A stretch of DNA of 57,550 bases. Source: Bacteroidaceae bacterium (lineage in GTDB: Bacteria; Bacteroidota; Bacteroidia; Bacteroidales; Bacteroidaceae). Below the pieces are notes generated by a model. The model ran no database searches. It was given only the letters and a program-made list of their open reading frames with translations, and was not told where the DNA came from. The number at the start of each line of letters is the position of its first letter. Position 1 is the stretch's first letter. The position numbers and the translations under genes are program-made. Where the stretch lies: NCBI GenBank assembly GCA_017940605.1, contig JAGAYF010000041.1, forward strand, positions 1-57,550. Direction: 5' to 3'. Positions 45,387-54,770 of this stretch are shown here, in pieces.

Positions 45387-48300
45387 TCAGCCCTGTGTCA
45401 CCGTGGCTTGTCCGTCAGGGCCGGCCTCTATCCTTATCTGCGGGGCAATGCGTTCCTGCATCAGCGGATGCTGGCTCAGCACGCACACCACCCGCCCCGA
45501 CACGCCCGGCCAACGGCCCAGCATGCCCACCAGTTCGTTGAGGCTTCTGTCGTCCCACTGCGCAAAGCTGTCGTCTATCCACAGCATGTCCACGCCGGCA
45601 TCCTGGCTTTGCCATGCCGACAGGCCCATGGCCAGTGCCATGCACGCCAGGCTGCGCTCGCCTCGCGTCAGCGCGCCCATAGGGCGCGTCACGTCCATCA
45701 TGTCATGGTCCTGCCACTCCAGCGACAACGAGTCGGCATGGGCCAGCAGGGCATAGCGCGGTGCCAACACCTGCAACTGGCGGTTGGCATGGGCCACCAA
45801 CGTGGCCAGGACGCGCGACTGAACCATCGTCCTGAAGTCCGTTCCGTCCTGCCCCGACATGGCCTGGTCCAGCTGCTCCCAGCGCAACAGTTTTTCCTTC
45901 AGTTCTTTTTTTCTGTCTTCCTCGGCCGCCATCTCGGCCAGGCAGCGGCGGTGGCCGTCCAGCACAAGATGAATGTCGGCCAGTGCCCGGCGGTCCTCCT
46001 CTATTTGGTGCGTCAGGCGGCCGCACTGGCTTTCCAGTGCCGGCTGGTTCTCCATTTCGCCAATATGGTGTTCCGATTGCCTCAGGGCCACCAGTTCCTG
46101 TTCGGCACGCTCATAGTCCCTCTGAGCCTCGCGCAGGGCTTGGTGGCAGGCCTGGACTTTTTCCCTAAGCCCACTCCAGTCGCGGCCATCGGCAAACAGG
46201 CGTTCCAATTCCGCAAACTGCACCGGCGAATGGAGGGCATTGAACTGCGCCATGCGGGTGTCCAGCGCGGTCTGCACCTCCTTCAATTCCTGCTCCGTGC
46301 ATTGCTGCTCCTGCGCCAGGGTCGCTATGCGTATGCCCCAAGCGCGGGACTGTTCCTGCAACTGGTGCAGCCGCTCATGCACCTCATCCTGGGCCTGCGA
46401 CGCCTGCGCCACGCGATCCGACGACTTGCACTCAACCGCTTGGGGGCTTTCGTCCCTGAACATCTGGCGCAGCTCGCCATCATTCTTGGACAGGCTGTCG
46501 CGCAGGGCCTGAATGGCTGCCTGCACATCCTGAATCTCGGCCTGGGTGCGCTGCACCTGACGGTTTTGCGCGGCCAGTTCCCGCTCTGTCAGCAACAGGT
46601 TCTGCTCATCGGCCTGCAGCGACTCGTTGTAGGTGGTCCACGTCTGCCCCATCTGGTCCAGCAGTGCCACCAACTTGTCATAGCTATGGATAACGTCCTC
46701 CTTCCATCCGGTAATGGAGAGCAGGGGTTCTATCTTGCCCGTTATCTCGGCAATCTTGCCCTTGGCCGTGCTGATGGCTTCCTCATGGCGTTCCACAAGA
46801 GCCTGGCACGCCCTGACCTGAGCCTGTATGGAGTGCTGCTGCTCGGCATTTTGCAACTGCCTGAGCGTCACAGCCTGAATATCCTTGTTGATGCGGTTTA
46901 TTTCACCCTGATGAAGCAGGAACTCGCGGCTGCTCCTGGCACTGTCGTCCTTTTCGCGCGTGGCATTGTCGAGCAACAGTGCCAATATCTGGGCACGGGT
47001 GGCGCGGTTGGCCGTCACCGACGCATCGGCAAAGCTGCCATCCAGATAGACATACCGCTGCCATTCCTCGCGATCGCCCTGCAGGAATTTTTCTGCACTG
47101 ATCTTGTTCTTTCTCTTCTCATTCAGCAAGACTTCGGTCGAGACTATCTCGTTCTTCAACGCATGAAGATCCTCCCTGGCCTGCCTGAGCCGCGCTTCCG
47201 CCTCTTCGTAATCCGATTTCAGCTTGAGGTGAAGTTCCCCCAAGGCTTGCTCCGTCTCAGAGTGGAACGGATGGTGCGTTCCGCCGCACACGGGACACGG
47301 CGCGCCCTCCTTGAGTTGGGCGCGAAGCTCGCCGATGTGCATGTTCTGGCTGAGAAAATAGCTTTGGTAGGCATTTTCGCACCGCTTTTCGCCCTCGGCA
47401 CACACCGACTCCTGCTGTTGTTTCTCTTTCCCCTTTTGCGCCAGTTGGGATTCCAATTGGCGGATTTCGGAATCCAATGCCCCGATTTCATCGAACTCGA
47501 GGCAAATCTTGTTCCACAGGCTCTGCGCCACGCGGATATCGCCTTCTTTCTGATGGATGCTGATGGCATTTTGCTGAATGGCCTCGGCATCCATTCCCTC
47601 GTTGGCCATAGCATGCAAGTTCAGTTGGGCCTGGTGCGTGCCCAGGGTTTCCTCCAGTTTCACCGCATCCTCGTGCAACGTCCGCAGGGCTTGTTCAAAC
47701 TCTGCCTTGGACTGATTCTCTTTCTCTATCTTACGTTGGTGTTCCTGTATGCCCAATACATTTTCATGGATGCGCGACAGTTCGTATTTCACTTGTTCAA
47801 ACCGTTCCAGCAGGGGGCGGTGCATGACCATCGTGTTCAGCATGAGGTTGGTCTGCTGGCGATGGTGCTCCAGGCGTTCCCTTTCCGCCGTGCCTTGTGC
47901 CAACTCCTGTTGCAGCGCGTCCAGGAGGTGTTGCTTGGCTTGCAGGCTGTGTTCCTGCTGGACAAGCATTGTCTTCAGGCTTTTATTCTCAGCCACAAGC
48001 TCGTGCCCCTTGCGCAGGTCGGCCTGGCGGTTTTCCTTTTCCTGGACCACCTGCTGCAACAACGTGCTGGCCGACGAAAATTCCTTTTCCGCATCATCAA
48101 TCTGACCCTGCAGCGCGCGTTGCCGCTCGCGGAAATCATTCAGTTGCTCACGCAGTTGACGGATGCGGGCCGACTTTTCCCCCACGATGCTGTATGCGTG
48201 CTGGAATGGCAGCAGTTCATCGTATCTTTCCAACTCAGCCTGCTGCGACATCAGGCCATGAAAATTCTTCTGGGCCTCGGCCAGGGCTGTCTTCCGTTTT

Positions 48301-49082
48301 CCCAACTGGTTCTCGGCCACATCGTAGCGCTCCTTCCAGGCCAATTTTCCCTTGGTCCGCGCCAGCTCGTTTTCGGCCAGCCTTATCTTGTTGCCCAACA
48401 GTTGGTATTCATCTTCCTTCTGCCTTAGGGTGGATTCATTCAGTAGGCGGTGGGCCGACATGCCCTCCAAGCGGTTTAACAGCGCATCATATTCCTGCCG
48501 TGCCTGTTGTCTTCTCTCCTTTACGCGGTCCGAAATTTCTCCATAGCCTTCCGTCCCCGTCAAGTCCTCCAGAATTTTCACTTTTTCCGCATCGGGAGCA
48601 TCGATAAATTGGAAGAATCGTTGTTGCGACAGGAAAAAGGCGGTGGAAAACTGTCGGAAACTGAGTCCCACGGCCTGGGCGGTCTTTTCCAAGGCCTCCG
48701 CACCCTGCCAAGCCCTGCCCTTGGGGTCTATCATGCGCAGGGAATGGGACGAAATCAGTTCAGGGTCGTGTCCATCGGCCCGTCCGACGTGCCATTCGGC
48801 GCAATACAGTTCTCCGCTGGGCACAGAAAAGGTGATCTTGCAGTTTCCTTTCCCGTTTTTCGGCCCAAGCAGTTCCGCAGGGGCGATACATCCCGTTCCG
48901 ATGGGGGCAGGCTGGTTGTACAACGTCATGCAAATGCAGCTTACCAATGCCGCTTTGTCTGCTTCCCTGTCGGCAACGACGGCCATGAGGTCGGCATGGC
49001 GCAGGACGCCCTGTGAAAAATCCATGACTTGGTGGCCGACAAAGGATGCAAGGTTCGTAATCTCTATTTTCTCGATTCGCAT
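45387..49082 (-). CDS. sbcC: SbcC-like SMC/Rad50-type protein with degenerate ATPase motifs
   Basis: 1231 residues from MRIEKIEITNLASFVGHQ, the family start; the longer upstream frame overlaps sbcD. Architecture is that of SbcC/Rad50: N-terminal ATPase lobe, long coiled coil, zinc hook APCPVCGG near 594, second coiled coil, C-terminal lobe. The Q-loop region FFLSQQRFFQFIDAP and EDLTGTEGYGEISDRV are kept. But Walker A, normally GPTGAGKTT, reads ADREADKAA at ~36-44; the signature SGGE reads TRGE (~1141); Walker B hhhhDE reads MLWIDD (~1164); the H-loop His is Gln in VLSQHPLM (~1199). No frameshift or stop is present. The intact partner sbcD lies 19 bp upstream. It could be a structural, ATP-independent or altered SbcC. 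Confidence 0.88.
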   Translation of the reverse strand: MRIEKIEITNLASFVGHQVMDFSQGVLRHADLMAVVADREADKAALVSCICMTLYNQPAPIGTGCIAPAELLGPKNGKGNCKITFSVPSGELYCAEWHVGRADGHDPELISSHSLRMIDPKGRAWQGAEALEKTAQAVGLSFRQFSTAFFLSQQRFFQFIDAPDAEKVKILEDLTGTEGYGEISDRVKERRQQARQEYDALLNRLEGMSAHRLLNESTLRQKEDEYQLLGNKIRLAENELARTKGKLAWKERYDVAENQLGKRKTALAEAQKNFHGLMSQQAELERYDELLPFQHAYSIVGEKSARIRQLREQLNDFRERQRALQGQIDDAEKEFSSASTLLQQVVQEKENRQADLRKGHELVAENKSLKTMLVQQEHSLQAKQHLLDALQQELAQGTAERERLEHHRQQTNLMLNTMVMHRPLLERFEQVKYELSRIHENVLGIQEHQRKIEKENQSKAEFEQALRTLHEDAVKLEETLGTHQAQLNLHAMANEGMDAEAIQQNAISIHQKEGDIRVAQSLWNKICLEFDEIGALDSEIRQLESQLAQKGKEKQQQESVCAEGEKRCENAYQSYFLSQNMHIGELRAQLKEGAPCPVCGGTHHPFHSETEQALGELHLKLKSDYEEAEARLRQAREDLHALKNEIVSTEVLLNEKRKNKISAEKFLQGDREEWQRYVYLDGSFADASVTANRATRAQILALLLDNATREKDDSARSSREFLLHQGEINRINKDIQAVTLRQLQNAEQQHSIQAQVRACQALVERHEEAISTAKGKIAEITGKIEPLLSITGWKEDVIHSYDKLVALLDQMGQTWTTYNESLQADEQNLLLTERELAAQNRQVQRTQAEIQDVQAAIQALRDSLSKNDGELRQMFRDESPQAVECKSSDRVAQASQAQDEVHERLHQLQEQSRAWGIRIATLAQEQQCTEQELKEVQTALDTRMAQFNALHSPVQFAELERLFADGRDWSGLREKVQACHQALREAQRDYERAEQELVALRQSEHHIGEMENQPALESQCGRLTHQIEEDRRALADIHLVLDGHRRCLAEMAAEEDRKKELKEKLLRWEQLDQAMSGQDGTDFRTMVQSRVLATLVAHANRQLQVLAPRYALLAHADSLSLEWQDHDMMDVTRPMGALTRGERSLACMALAMGLSAWQSQDAGVDMLWIDDSFAQWDDRSLNELVGMLGRWPGVSGRVVCVLSQHPLMQERIAPQIRIEAGPDGQATVTQG

Positions 49083-49101
49083 TTTCTTTCTGGGCAAAAG
49101 T

Positions 49102-50352
49102 TCATTTCGCAGCCGCCTCGGAAGGACCTTGCTCGCATTCGCGCTTGACTTCGGCAAAGAGTTGGGCCGTTTCATCGGGCATATCCTCTCGGAAACACCG
49201 TTTATAGGCCTCTCGCGCCAGTTTGGCCACATTCAGGGGCGCACATAATTCCTCTTCTTCCACGGAATCCGCATAGGCAGGCCGTGTACCGTCGGCATTG
49301 ACGCGCACAATCCTGCACAGACGCACCTGCCGGCGATCCGCCTCGGCTTGCAGTGCGCGCAGTTGGGCTGGTTCGGCCGTTTTCTCGGCCACCATAATTT
49401 CCACATAGGGACAACCGTCGGCCGAACTGCCTTTCTCACACAAGGGAAAGCGTTTCAACTCATCCAACACCTCCTCAAAACGGGCCGCGCCCTGCTGCGG
49501 AATACTTAAGAGCGGGCACAACGGCTGGTATTCCTCAAACCGGACCGCTGCGCCGCCGTCCGGCGAAATTTCCACGACGTTCACGCCGTGCTTGTAGGCT
49601 TTCTCGCCAAACGAAAGGGGGACGGCACTTCCGCAATACCGCACATTTTCCAAATGCTCGGCCGCCATGGGCTTGTGGATGTGCCCAAGGGCCACATAAG
49701 CCGCATCGAGCGCCACTTCCTGCATGTCAACGCCGACCAATCCCTTGATAACGGGAATCTTTCGGTCCTCACACAATTCCCTGAGCACCCCTTCGACAAA
49801 CACATGGGCCATCAGGACGACGGGCACGCCTTTCCATTTTTTCGATGCGCCCTTCAGCAAATCCTTCATCAGCTGCGCCGCGCCTTCCTCCAGGGAATTC
49901 CCCCCGACATCGCCCCTCCGCAGATAGGGAGCGGCCACAATGACCGCCTGGTCGTCGGCATCTTTTCCCTCAATGGGGATATAGAGGTCATCCAACAGGA
50001 CGCGCCCTCCCTCATCGCGCGGAAGGATACCGCGCACCTGTACTCCGATGCGCCGGTACAGCGCAGCCTGCGCCTCCAGCCTGGCGGCCGAGTCGTGGTT
50101 GCCCGATGTGATGATGATTCTCAGTTGCGGATTTTCCTGCGTCAGCCTGTCCAGGAACTCCCACAGGAGTTTCTCGGCCTTGGGCGCAGGCTGGGCATTG
50201 TCAAACACGTCACCCACGACAAGCAGGGCATCGGGGCGTTCGCTGCGCACCATTGCGAGCAGCCAAGCCAGGAAATGGGCGTGCTCGGCCGTGCGCTCGT
50301 GCTGATGGAACACGTTTCCGATGTGCCAGTCGGCTGTATGTATGATTTTCAT
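49102..50352 (-). CDS. sbcD: SbcD/Mre11-type exonuclease subunit
   Basis: 416 residues. Manganese-dependent nuclease partner of SbcC that trims DNA ends and hairpins. All phosphodiesterase motifs are intact: HTADWHIG (~5-12), VVGDVFD (~50), SGNHDSA (~85), LMAHVFVEG (~190) and GHIHKP (~225). A C-terminal SbcD-type domain follows. It is 42 bp after the HD-phosphodiesterase gene; a weak GAATTTTG box at 50358 might give a separate promoter. Confidence 0.94.
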   Translation of the reverse strand: MKIIHTADWHIGNVFHQHERTAEHAHFLAWLLAMVRSERPDALLVVGDVFDNAQPAPKAEKLLWEFLDRLTQENPQLRIIITSGNHDSAARLEAQAALYRRIGVQVRGILPRDEGGRVLLDDLYIPIEGKDADDQAVIVAAPYLRRGDVGGNSLEEGAAQLMKDLLKGASKKWKGVPVVLMAHVFVEGVLRELCEDRKIPVIKGLVGVDMQEVALDAAYVALGHIHKPMAAEHLENVRYCGSAVPLSFGEKAYKHGVNVVEISPDGGAAVRFEEYQPLCPLLSIPQQGAARFEEVLDELKRFPLCEKGSSADGCPYVEIMVAEKTAEPAQLRALQAEADRRQVRLCRIVRVNADGTRPAYADSVEEEELCAPLNVAKLAREAYKRCFREDMPDETAQLFAEVKRECEQGPSEAAAK

Positions 50353-50394
50353 CTTGCAAAATTCAGTTTGTCACGGCCCGGCGGGACATGCGTC

Positions 50395-52533
50395 TCAGGA
50401 ATGTTTCCCCTTGTGGCCGTGATAGTAGTAGCCTTGCCCGTTCTTGAAGAAGGATTTCCCTCGGTGGCGCGCCGGAGAAGCCTCCTTTTTCTCGTTGATG
50501 GTGGGATAGCTGATGCGCGTGTGGTATATCGTCTTCAATGTCTGCACCAGGACATCCTTGGCCACCTGAACGTCGCTGAATGTCAAGGGGCAGCCCGACA
50601 GGTAGCCGTCCTTCACCTTGCCGTCCACGATGTTGTTGACCAGCGAGCGCAGGGACTCCTCGTCTATCGTCTTCAGGCTCTTCGATGCCGCCTCCACCGA
50701 ATCGGCAATCATGAGGATGCCCTGCTCCTTCGTCGATGGATTGGGCCCGGGATAGGTAAAGACCGACTCATCCACGGGTTCGTCAGGATGGGCGTTCTTC
50801 CATTTTATATAGAAATAGCCCGCCTTGGAACAACCGTGGTGCGTGGCAATGAAGTCCTTGACAACCTTGGGCAGGCGGTACTTGTCGGCCAGCTCCAGCC
50901 CGTCGGTCACATGCTGGATGATGATTTGCGCGCTGCGCTCCTCCGACAGACTGTCGTGGGGGTTCGTGCCGCTCTGGTTTTCCGTGAAATAGGCCGCATT
51001 CATTATCTTGCCAATGTCATGATAGAGCGCGCCGGTGCGCACCAGCAGTTGGTCGGCATCTATCTTGGCGGCAATTTCGCCCGCCAGGTTGGCCACCTGC
51101 ATGGAATGGTTGAACGTTCCCTGCGCCTCCTTCGACAGCTTGCGCAGCAACGGGTTGCTCACGTTGGACAGCTCGATCAGCGTAATGGGGCTCGTGAAGC
51201 CAAACACTTTCTCCAGTACAAACAGGAACGGATAGGCAAAGAGCAGCAGCACGCCGTTGATGGCACCCGAAATGTACCACGACGTATCCAGCATGCCGAG
51301 CGTATGGCCCTGGCTCAGCTCATATCCCAGCATGAACAGTTCCATGGCCACCGTGGCTATGAAGGCCGTTCGTATGAGCTGGGAGCGCGAAGTCAGCTGC
51401 TTCAGCGAATAGATGGCCGTCACGCCCGATATGAACTGTGTCAGGGCAAAGGTGTACGGCTCATGCAGGGCCAGCGAGGCCAGGACGATGGCTATGAAAT
51501 CCGTCACGAAAGCCGTGCGCGAATCCATGAACACGCTGACAAAGATGGCCACAATCGTCACTGGCAGGATGTACACGCTCTGCAGGTTGCTCTGCGCCAG
51601 CAGCGATGCCGCAATGGGAAAGACCGTCAGCAGCAGGTACAGCAGGCACATGCTGCGCAGGTTCTGCCAGTAGTCGCGCCGGTACAGGGCCAGGTAGACG
51701 GCAAATACCGTAAGCAGCATGAGCACGATGAGCAGCTTGCCGCCCATCTGCATCTGCTCGCCGCTCTTATTCTCGTGGCGGCGCACCGATTCCCGCTTCA
51801 TGCTCTCTATGATGCTCGCCACGTGGGGGGTCACGATGTCGCCGCGGTCCACAATCTTTTCGCCCGCCTGCACCATGCCGCTGGCATAGGTCACACTCAT
51901 GCGCAGTTCCTGTTGTTCCTGCCTCGTTTTCCTTACATCGGCCACGAGGTTGGGCATCAGGTAGTTGTTGATGTCGCAACGCGCCAGTATCTCACGGCTG
52001 TAGTGGGCCGAATCGGCCAGCGACAGGATGTTCACATAGGCCGAGCGCGTCGTATACAGGTTCTTCACCAGCCGGGGCGTGGCCGAAGTACCCTGCTCAA
52101 TGCGCACCGCCGTCAGGTTGCTGTCCAGCAGGGCCGCATGCTCCTCATTGTCCAGGATGCCGGCCGCATACACTTCGGCCAGGCTGTTCAGCAGGTAGCG
52201 CACGTACTCCTTCGGAATATTGTCGGCCTGCTGCGAGGCCATGTCTTTCTGGAAAGCCGCCATCTGCGTCTTCCCCACCGTGGTGTCCAGCTTGTAGTAG
52301 GGCTGGAAGCGGCTGAAGGCACTGTCCAGTTCCTCGCGTATGGCCTGCTCGCTCTTGTAGATGGGAAAATCATAGGCAGCCATGATCTGGCCGTAGCGCC
52401 AGGGCTTGCCTATCGTGTATTCATAGGTCATGGTACGTTCACGCGGCAGGAACAGCACGATGAGCACTGCCGCCGCCAGCGTCAGCAGCACGCGGAACAG
52501 CACCCCGCCGGAACGATGTCTGGATTCTGTCAT
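50395..52533 (-). CDS. 7TM-HD family membrane phosphodiesterase (PgpH-like)
   Basis: 712 residues from MTESRHRSGG; the upstream frame to 52641 crosses the promoter box at 52556 and is rejected. Order: one N-terminal membrane helix, extracytoplasmic 7TMR-HDED domain (~45-270), a block of about seven helices (~275-475), then a cytoplasmic HD domain with GALYHDIGKIMNAAYF near 503, KDFIATHHGCSKAGYF and MIADSVEAASKSL. PgpH proteins hydrolyse cyclic di-AMP; that activity is family knowledge, not shown here. Likely first gene of HD-sbcD-sbcC. Confidence 0.92.
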   Translation of the reverse strand: MTESRHRSGGVLFRVLLTLAAAVLIVLFLPRERTMTYEYTIGKPWRYGQIMAAYDFPIYKSEQAIREELDSAFSRFQPYYKLDTTVGKTQMAAFQKDMASQQADNIPKEYVRYLLNSLAEVYAAGILDNEEHAALLDSNLTAVRIEQGTSATPRLVKNLYTTRSAYVNILSLADSAHYSREILARCDINNYLMPNLVADVRKTRQEQQELRMSVTYASGMVQAGEKIVDRGDIVTPHVASIIESMKRESVRRHENKSGEQMQMGGKLLIVLMLLTVFAVYLALYRRDYWQNLRSMCLLYLLLTVFPIAASLLAQSNLQSVYILPVTIVAIFVSVFMDSRTAFVTDFIAIVLASLALHEPYTFALTQFISGVTAIYSLKQLTSRSQLIRTAFIATVAMELFMLGYELSQGHTLGMLDTSWYISGAINGVLLLFAYPFLFVLEKVFGFTSPITLIELSNVSNPLLRKLSKEAQGTFNHSMQVANLAGEIAAKIDADQLLVRTGALYHDIGKIMNAAYFTENQSGTNPHDSLSEERSAQIIIQHVTDGLELADKYRLPKVVKDFIATHHGCSKAGYFYIKWKNAHPDEPVDESVFTYPGPNPSTKEQGILMIADSVEAASKSLKTIDEESLRSLVNNIVDGKVKDGYLSGCPLTFSDVQVAKDVLVQTLKTIYHTRISYPTINEKKEASPARHRGKSFFKNGQGYYYHGHKGKHS

Positions 52534-52555
52534 TTCAGGTAGTCTATTTTCAAGG

Positions 52556-52563
52556 CAAAGGTA
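52556..52563 (-). promoter_or_regulatory. -7 promoter box for the HD-phosphodiesterase unit
   Basis: TACCTTTG on the minus strand, matching TAnnTTTG, 22 bp before the ATG at 52533. It decides against the longer start at 52641. Confidence 0.65.
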
Positions 52564-52728
52564 GCAATAAAAAACGAGAGAACGGGGAAAACCGCCATGA
52601 AATACGCCTTTGCACCCCATCACGCCCCACCGGCCCGACAAGTCCTACCGGCCCGGCAAGCCCTGTTTGCCCGAGCCGCCCCACAACGTCTCCCTGATTT
52701 TCACAGCCCCTTCCATCCCTTCCCCCAA

Positions 52729-52807
52729 GGCGCAAAAACCCCGCCAATGCGGCCTGAGAAATTTCGGACAAGGCATGAAGACGCAGCCGACAAGGCGTAA
52801 AAAAACG
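52729..52807 (+). repeat. A-tract array, copy F
   Basis: Units GGCGCAAAAA, GGCCTGAGAA, GGCATGAAGA, GGCGTAAAAA, with starts 22, 21 and 22 bp apart. In the divergent gap between the HD-phosphodiesterase and the sialidase-fold gene, where no gene 3' end occurs. Confidence 0.75.
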
Positions 52808-52867
52808 ACATTTCCGCCTTTGCGCATTTTTACTGCCAATGGGGGGGCGTTTCAAAAATAAATCAAC

Positions 52868-52875
52868 TAATTTTG
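52868..52875 (+). promoter_or_regulatory. -7 promoter box for the sialidase-fold gene
   Basis: TAATTTTG on the plus strand, a perfect match. It ends only 4 bp before an in-frame ATG at 52880, so the ATG at 52904 is the likelier start. Confidence 0.65.
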
Positions 52876-52903
52876 TAGCATGACTGACAAAACAAGAAAA
52901 AGC

Positions 52904-54727
52904 ATGTCCCTACGATTCACAAGCCTCGTCTGCACCTGGCTTCTGACGGTTGGCCTCCATGCCCAGACCTACTATGACGGAATCCGCGTCTGCTGGGACT
53001 TCCATACACGGCAGTTCCTCAACGCCGGGGTCTACTCCAGGGTGAAACAGCTGTCGGACGGAACACTGGCCTGTGCATACAGCGCAGGCGACAACGTATA
53101 CCTGCGCACCTGCAGAAACGGCAGGTGGGGTGCGGCCACACTGGTGGCAAAGCCCAAGGAGGCAGGACACTACTACACCAACTCAGAACTGCTGGAGCTG
53201 GCCGACGGGCGGCTCATGTATGCATGGAACGCACGGGCCAGGGAGGGCTCGGGGTTGCCCTACAAGATCATGGCAGCCTACTCATCCACCCGCGGAAGCA
53301 CATGGCAGGACGTACAGGATCTCTATGTGGCCGGAACAACGGGCAGCGACGGATGTTGGGAACCGGCCATGATGCAGCTGCCCAGCGGCGAGGTGCAAAT
53401 GTTCTTTGCCAACGAGCACAACGTGCCCAACTCCGACCAGAACATCACCCTGCTGCGCTCCACCGACAACTGCGCCACGTGGGCAGCCCCCGAGGTGGTG
53501 AGCTTCCGCCAAGGCGCGCGCGACGGGATGCCCGTCCCCGTCTGCCTTCAGGACGGCAAGGGGCTGGCATTCGCCATCGAGGACAACGGACTGAACGGAA
53601 CGTTCAAGCCCGTAACCATCCATTCCACGCTGCAGGACAACTGGCGCAGCGGAACGGTTACGGGCAGCAGCGCACAGCGTCGTTCCGCACTGGCCCAGGA
53701 GGAACAGTTGGCAGCTTCAGTCTATGCCGGCGCACCCTACCTGGTCCAACTGCGCTCAGGCGAGACCCTGCTGTCCTGCCAGTCGAGCGAGGGGCGGCAG
53801 TCGGCCGACCATGCCCTGATGCAGGTGTATGTGGGCGACTCCCTGGCACGCGATTTCCGCGGACGCTCCACTCCGTTCCCCTTTGACCACAACCCCGATG
53901 CAAAAACACTGTGGTGCAGCATGACACAGACGGACGACAGCACCGTAACGGCCACTTCGTCCATCTCGGGCCTGACATCGCAGAACGGCATATGGACAGT
54001 GAACGGACACATCGTGCGCCCCATCAGCGCATTGCACGCACCGGGCGGTCCACGGGAGTGGCAGTACGTCCCCATGGGCATGTTCATAGGAGCAGAGTCG
54101 CAGGCACAGGCACAAATCCGCACTGCGTGGGACGATGACAGCCTGTACCTGTGCTTTCACGTCACCGACAGAAAGATAGTGACTGCCGAGGGCGGCAATG
54201 TGTGGGACAGCGACGGCGTGGAATTCTACATGGACAAGAACCAGCGCGGCATTACCAACCTGCTGATGGGCATGTACAAAATATTGGTCAATGTAGCCGA
54301 CCAGACACTGTTGCAGCGCGCATCGGAGAACCGATGGGTGGACTGGACGGCCCAGATAGGCCATGCCGTAGAGCGCAATGCACAAGGCTACCGCATCCTT
54401 ATCAGCCTGCCGTGGAGGGCCGTGGGAGGGAAGCCGAAGACGGACAGGTTCACAATCTTCTTCAAGTTGCACAACAACGACGGGGACGGCACAGTGTACC
54501 ACGAAAACATGTCGGGAGGCCATCCCGACAAGCCCAACACATGGCTGCGCTGCACCCTGTCGGGCGAAACCGTCACGGGAATAAGACAGGCTGCAACCCC
54601 ACGGGACAACGGCAGCGCGGAGACCGTAACTCATGCCTACTTACCCGACGGGCGCAAAGTGAACTGGGACAACCTGGCCGCTCCTCACGGGCTCTACATT
54701 ATCAAAGGGAAAAAGGTGATTCGGTAA
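52904..54727 (+). CDS. Secreted sialidase-fold glycoside hydrolase-like protein with CBM9-like and T9SS domains
   Basis: 607 residues from MSLRFTSLVCTWLL, or 615 if the ATG at 52880 is used. Signal peptide ends at HAQ. A six-blade beta-propeller of the sialidase type covers ~25-340: Asp-box-like repeats SSTRGSTWQ and RSTDNCATW, plus GCWEPAMMQLPSGEVQMFF, a pattern shared with GH33 and GH93 relatives. The FRIP motif of true sialidases is not obvious. A CBM9/DOMON-like domain follows (~375-540; WDDDSLYLCFHVTDRK, WDSDGVEFYMD). The end, YLPDGRKV...GLYIIKGKKVIR, looks like a type IX secretion sorting tail. Acts outside the cell on a glycan; specificity unknown. Confidence 0.85.
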   Translation: MSLRFTSLVCTWLLTVGLHAQTYYDGIRVCWDFHTRQFLNAGVYSRVKQLSDGTLACAYSAGDNVYLRTCRNGRWGAATLVAKPKEAGHYYTNSELLELADGRLMYAWNARAREGSGLPYKIMAAYSSTRGSTWQDVQDLYVAGTTGSDGCWEPAMMQLPSGEVQMFFANEHNVPNSDQNITLLRSTDNCATWAAPEVVSFRQGARDGMPVPVCLQDGKGLAFAIEDNGLNGTFKPVTIHSTLQDNWRSGTVTGSSAQRRSALAQEEQLAASVYAGAPYLVQLRSGETLLSCQSSEGRQSADHALMQVYVGDSLARDFRGRSTPFPFDHNPDAKTLWCSMTQTDDSTVTATSSISGLTSQNGIWTVNGHIVRPISALHAPGGPREWQYVPMGMFIGAESQAQAQIRTAWDDDSLYLCFHVTDRKIVTAEGGNVWDSDGVEFYMDKNQRGITNLLMGMYKILVNVADQTLLQRASENRWVDWTAQIGHAVERNAQGYRILISLPWRAVGGKPKTDRFTIFFKLHNNDGDGTVYHENMSGGHPDKPNTWLRCTLSGETVTGIRQAATPRDNGSAETVTHAYLPDGRKVNWDNLAAPHGLYIIKGKKVIR

Positions 54728-54770
54728 TCTGTCCCATCCATACCCCCCTGCGAGACAGACATCCCAATAT

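Noticed and set aside
45222-48428. A 1068-codon open frame antisense to the sbcC-like gene
   Set aside because: Product has no recognisable domain and is a Leu/Gln/His-rich mirror of the coiled coil; GC-rich codon usage of the real gene keeps the antisense frame open.
6771-52807. A-tract arrays as a CRISPR or a transposon end
   Set aside because: Only four or five units per site, units too short and variable, no cas genes, no terminal inverted repeats or target duplications seen.
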